64,000 nucleotides of DNA from Saprolegnia diclina VS20. Lineage: Eukaryota > Oomycota > Saprolegniomycetes > Saprolegniales > Saprolegniaceae. The notes under the pieces were generated by a model, which made no database searches, was not told where the DNA came from, and saw only the letters and a program-made list of their open reading frames with translations. Numbering within the stretch: position 1 is the stretch's first letter; every line of letters begins with the position of its first letter. Below are positions 61,034-64,000 of the stretch, piece by piece. Made by a program: the position numbers and the translations under genes. The stretch is taken from contig NW_008246078.1 of NCBI RefSeq assembly GCF_000281045.1, positions 603,279 through 667,278 on the forward strand, written 5' to 3'.

Positions 61034-62491
61034 TTAAAACTCAATGCCATAGACTGCGTAGCCGACCCATGGGCCCATATGGCGGTCGTCGACCTTCTCG
61101 AGACGCGCTTGGTGCGCTTGAAGCACGTTCACGATGGCGTCATGGCCGTAGAGCTGCGCGACGGGCAGCGCGCGCTGCGAAAACCCTTCGACCCGATTTT
61201 CGCAGAGGAAGCGGACGACGTGGAGGTGGCCGCTGGCCGCCGCGCCATCGATCGCAAAGAGCGACGCGCCTTCGTCCCGATGCGTATGTAAATACTGCAC
61301 GACGTGCAAATGGCCGTGGTCCGCTGCTTGGTCCATCGCATCGGTCGTACACCCGACATTGAGATGGTGTTGGGTCAGGTAGGCGACCACGTCGAGGTTG
61401 CCAGCACTTGCTGCGAGGGTCATGGCGTCGACGGTGCCTTCGAGGCCGTACGAGTCGTGAAGGAGCGCGAGAATCTCGACCGACCCGAGCGCTGCCGCGC
61501 GATCAAAGGTCGTGTTGGACGCGCCCGGCACAGCCAGCGCCTTTAGAAAGTGCAAAATCGCCAAGTGCGGGCGGAGACCAACGTAATACCACACGCCGGG
61601 CGTCATGTGCACGTCATATGTGGCCATGAGGTGCTGTAAGAGCGCCACGTCATGGCACACGACCGCCTTGTTGAGCATCGAGTTGGTGACGGCGTCCGGA
61701 AACATCGCCGTGAGCGCGTAGACCAGGTCAACGTGACGGCCCATGATGGCCGCCTTGATCGCATGCCGCGCTGCGCGGTCTGCGCCCGGCAGGCGGAGAA
61801 GGTATAAGGCTACCTCCAGATGCCCGCGCGCCGCCGCTTGCTGGATTGCGTCGTGGATCGTCGCGGCCAATGGTACGTGGGGTGCCCAGCGGGTAAGTAG
61901 AGACAAGTGGCCTTCGCGTGCGGCCATGCAGAAGGCCTCGTGCACCATCGACGAGACATCCTCGATGGCCGAGATAAGAAATGCAGTGACGGCCTGCTGG
62001 CCAAACTTGGCGGCCGACACAAGAGCGCGCGCTGGCAGCGGCGTGCACTGATGGTAGCGCTCGAGACGAGCCATGTCACCGAGGGCCGCAGCCATGCACA
62101 CGGCCAGCAGCGTCGTCGAGCGATCTGCCTTGACGTTGGCGACCGAGAGACCGAGGTCGAGAAGCTCCAGTTCGTTTGGTGACGTCCGCAGAAGACCCTC
62201 GAACGCGGTGCAGAGCGCATCGGTGGTAAGCAAGATGGCCTCGCGCTGGTGCTGGCCTTTTTGGAGGGGCCGTTCGTGAAGCCGGAACGACGCTTGAAAG
62301 GCGAGGAGACTTTGGTAGAGCCCGCCTTGGTACTGCGTCATGCAGGAGAAGAGGCAGGCATTCGACAAGACGGCGTGGGCCGACGAGCACGATGGAGGTG
62401 TCACCATGTTGGGCACTTGGTATGTGACGTCGACGGACGTTTTGACCGTTGGCACGCGCCGCCATACTGCGCCTCTCCCGTTATGAGCCAT
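61034..62491 (-). CDS. Ankyrin-repeat protein, Saprolegniales type
   Basis: 485 residues, single exon, ATG 62491. A leader of about 150 residues is without clear repeats. After it come about ten units, the last ones well preserved (AASAGNLDVVAYLTQHHLNV, QAADHGHLHVVQYLHTHRDE, GAAASGHLHVVRFLCENRVE). The 'GHLHVVQYLH' form is that of the large protein at 10127-11884, so both belong to the same expanded family, though not to a tandem array. No enzyme domain or targeting signal is seen. It is probably a protein-binding scaffold. Confidence 0.9.
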   Translation of the reverse strand: MAHNGRGAVWRRVPTVKTSVDVTYQVPNMVTPPSCSSAHAVLSNACLFSCMTQYQGGLYQSLLAFQASFRLHERPLQKGQHQREAILLTTDALCTAFEGLLRTSPNELELLDLGLSVANVKADRSTTLLAVCMAAALGDMARLERYHQCTPLPARALVSAAKFGQQAVTAFLISAIEDVSSMVHEAFCMAAREGHLSLLTRWAPHVPLAATIHDAIQQAAARGHLEVALYLLRLPGADRAARHAIKAAIMGRHVDLVYALTAMFPDAVTNSMLNKAVVCHDVALLQHLMATYDVHMTPGVWYYVGLRPHLAILHFLKALAVPGASNTTFDRAAALGSVEILALLHDSYGLEGTVDAMTLAASAGNLDVVAYLTQHHLNVGCTTDAMDQAADHGHLHVVQYLHTHRDEGASLFAIDGAAASGHLHVVRFLCENRVEGFSQRALPVAQLYGHDAIVNVLQAHQARLEKVDDRHMGPWVGYAVYGIEF

Positions 62492-62981
62492 CTCGTGGTC
62501 CGCACCAACAATTTATGAAACGCAAATGCACTAGCAACGAAGAGAGAAAGGTGATGCGGCCCCACAACACCAGGACGCACAAAAATTGCTGGTGATGTGG
62601 CCTGCAACGTGGCATGGAAGAAAGCCTGAAGCGAGAGACTTCGTCAGTTCTTCAACTCGAACAAGTGCAATGTGGGGCTTTGACCACACTATTTGCGTGC
62701 CATCACGAGAGCACGCCACGTAGAAAACATGTGTCAGTCCTTCCAAGATTGAGGGCGTTCGCCAATAGCGATGCCAGTTTACGAGCCTCGAGTAGTAGTA
62801 ACGCGTCTACGCTATGAGTCTTATCGTTTCGAGACTACCAGTGCCGGAACTTGGTTTTGCCAGGCGGCGCGTGGCCATGCCACACGGGTCGTCGCCGGCG
62901 TGGAGCATTCGGCCAATCAAAAGGCAGCAAAACGGCCGGCCGATCTTGGCACGTCAGTTTTCTATTGACGTGGCAGCACGC
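62492..62981. promoter_or_regulatory. Divergent upstream region of two ankyrin-type genes
   Basis: No gene is visible. An ATG at 62814 is in frame with the next gene but adds 56 residues without family character. Confidence 0.4.
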
Positions 62982-63899
62982 ATGACAACGATCTTCCACA
63001 CGCTCCCGGACGAAGTCTTGGACCAGATCCTTGGCTGCTGCAAACGACCGAGTCAAATTGCACTCGCTACTGTCTTGCCATCAGCGTCCCAGTACCTCTT
63101 GCGTGCCAAGCGCGACGACCATTTGCGGGCGCTGCGGGACCGTCCGTCACCGGCCAAGGCCATCGAGCAAGCGCACTACTGCTGGCTTCCGGCTTCCATT
63201 TCAAAGACAAACGACGCCATTGCTTTCCAAGAAGCTTGTCGCAGCGACGACGCAGAGGCGATCTTGGATATGTGGAGCCATGCGCGGATCATGGCGCTGC
63301 CGACGGCCCTCCGTCACACGTGCATTTGGACGCGCCTTGAGGACATTGAGCACCGCTGCGCACGGGAATCCTTCTTGCTCGCCGCGCTGGACCACGGCTG
63401 GGTGCAGCCACATGCTGCCTACTGGACCATTGTCGCTTCGCCCTCGATTGACGCATGCAACGTGGCCCGCGACCGCGTGCAGCAACAGCTGCCGCTTCTT
63501 GTCGCTGCACAAAATGGCTACTGGCGCATCGTCCACCGGCTTCTTGACACCTTTCGTGGTGCGAACGCGACCAAGCGCATGGTGCTTGGCGTGCTCGCCG
63601 CAGCGTTTTATCACGGCGAGCGGTCCGTGATCGAGCGGCTCGTCCGGAACTTTCAGCTGGAGCGACGCATCCCGCGACGCTTGGCGACGAGCATCTTTCG
63701 GCAGCGACAGCCTGTCGACACACTGGAAACAGCCGTCGCTTTCGGTTGGCGACACATTCTCGGCTGGCTCGAGCCGTCGCTGGATGGTCTCCTTCAGTGG
63801 AGGCAAGCCGCGTGGACGACGCCGCAACGACGACCCAGCTCGCTGCTGCTCACGACAACATACTTGGGAAAGAGAAGTCGTTATCTCATTGAGCCATGA
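62982..63899 (+). CDS. F-box-like/ankyrin-type protein
   Basis: 305 residues from ATG 62982 (MTTIFHTLPDEVLDQILGCC). The first 40 residues look like an F-box (LPDEVLDQIL followed by small and hydrophobic residues), which in other proteins binds Skp1 in ubiquitin ligases. The rest has degenerate ankyrin-like helices (LLVAAQNGYWRIVHRLLDTF, ETAVAFGWRHILGWL) at spacing of about 35. It is similar in build to the F-box/ankyrin proteins common in Saprolegniales. The C-terminal end (SSLLLTTTYLGKRSR) is unique. An F-box role is inference. Confidence 0.7.
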   Translation: MTTIFHTLPDEVLDQILGCCKRPSQIALATVLPSASQYLLRAKRDDHLRALRDRPSPAKAIEQAHYCWLPASISKTNDAIAFQEACRSDDAEAILDMWSHARIMALPTALRHTCIWTRLEDIEHRCARESFLLAALDHGWVQPHAAYWTIVASPSIDACNVARDRVQQQLPLLVAAQNGYWRIVHRLLDTFRGANATKRMVLGVLAAAFYHGERSVIERLVRNFQLERRIPRRLATSIFRQRQPVDTLETAVAFGWRHILGWLEPSLDGLLQWRQAAWTTPQRRPSSLLLTTTYLGKRSRYLIEP

Positions 63900-64000
63900 A
63901 TAAACACTCGGGATTGTACTCTAGTTGGTGTCGACTGACATAGGACACTGTTCTGCACTCCGACAGGAAAATCACCACGTTGGCAAGTACCGAGTAAAAG
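63900..64000. other. Window end
   Basis: The 3' flank of the F-box-like gene; nothing seen. Confidence 0.5.

Overview
The window is eukaryotic nuclear DNA and most likely comes from an oomycete of the Saprolegniales (Saprolegnia, Achlya or Aphanomyces type). The reasons are: closely packed GC-rich genes on both strands; many introns of only about 42-70 bases, often starting GTAC or GTRY and ending TAG; several ankyrin-repeat proteins of the kind expanded in that group; a WRKY19-like Cys/His repeat protein; and flagellar genes (CFAP20 and a CFAP141-like gene) beside a membrane-anchored GH5 glucanase. The genus assignment is inference. Gene spans below run from start to stop codon and include introns. 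Many splice sites were worked out by hand from frame continuity.

Layout. 1-7.2 kb: the end of a zinc-repeat protein (partial), the GPI mannosyltransferase PIGZ/SMP3, EMC8/9, a MED28-like Mediator subunit and a PLP aminotransferase. 8.5-14.6 kb: two ankyrin proteins and an ankyrin-DHHC palmitoyltransferase. 15.8-21 kb: a Cys-rich type I membrane protein, a tandem pair of paralogues with an unfamiliar paired Cys module, and an AIFM2/FSP1-like flavoprotein. 21.4-25.6 kb: one heavily interrupted gene that encodes zinc ribbon, TIR, TIR, NACHT-type NTPase and SH2 in a single protein. 26-35 kb: NDUFA1, a CCHC zinc-knuckle protein, a LINE insertion, a CFAP141-like gene and an intronless 1,703-residue membrane protein made of two copies of one unit. 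35.5-41.1 kb: a cluster of seven small paralogous proteins (76-113 residues), interrupted by a decayed CFAP141-like copy and a second LINE insertion that holds an assembly gap. 41.3-49 kb: a ubiquitin-like protein, a Myb-like protein, a tyrosine recombinase with a mitochondrial presequence, a small helical protein, a third LINE fragment and a GH5 enzyme. 50-64 kb: TAN1/THUMPD1, QCR8, a SYLF protein, CFAP20, seryl-tRNA synthetase, ATP-dependent PEP carboxykinase and two more repeat proteins.

How the genes relate. There are no operons. Several genes serve the mitochondrion (NDUFA1, QCR8, probably the seryl-tRNA synthetase, PEPCK and the recombinase) and two serve the flagellum. The candidates for undescribed biology are the TIR-TIR-NACHT-SH2 protein, which joins an NLR-like core to a phosphotyrosine reader; the cluster of small proteins whose predicted strand order resembles a beta-grasp fold; the mitochondrially targeted tyrosine recombinase; and a chimeric LINE lineage in which two copies carry the same internal inversion but have different target-site duplications.
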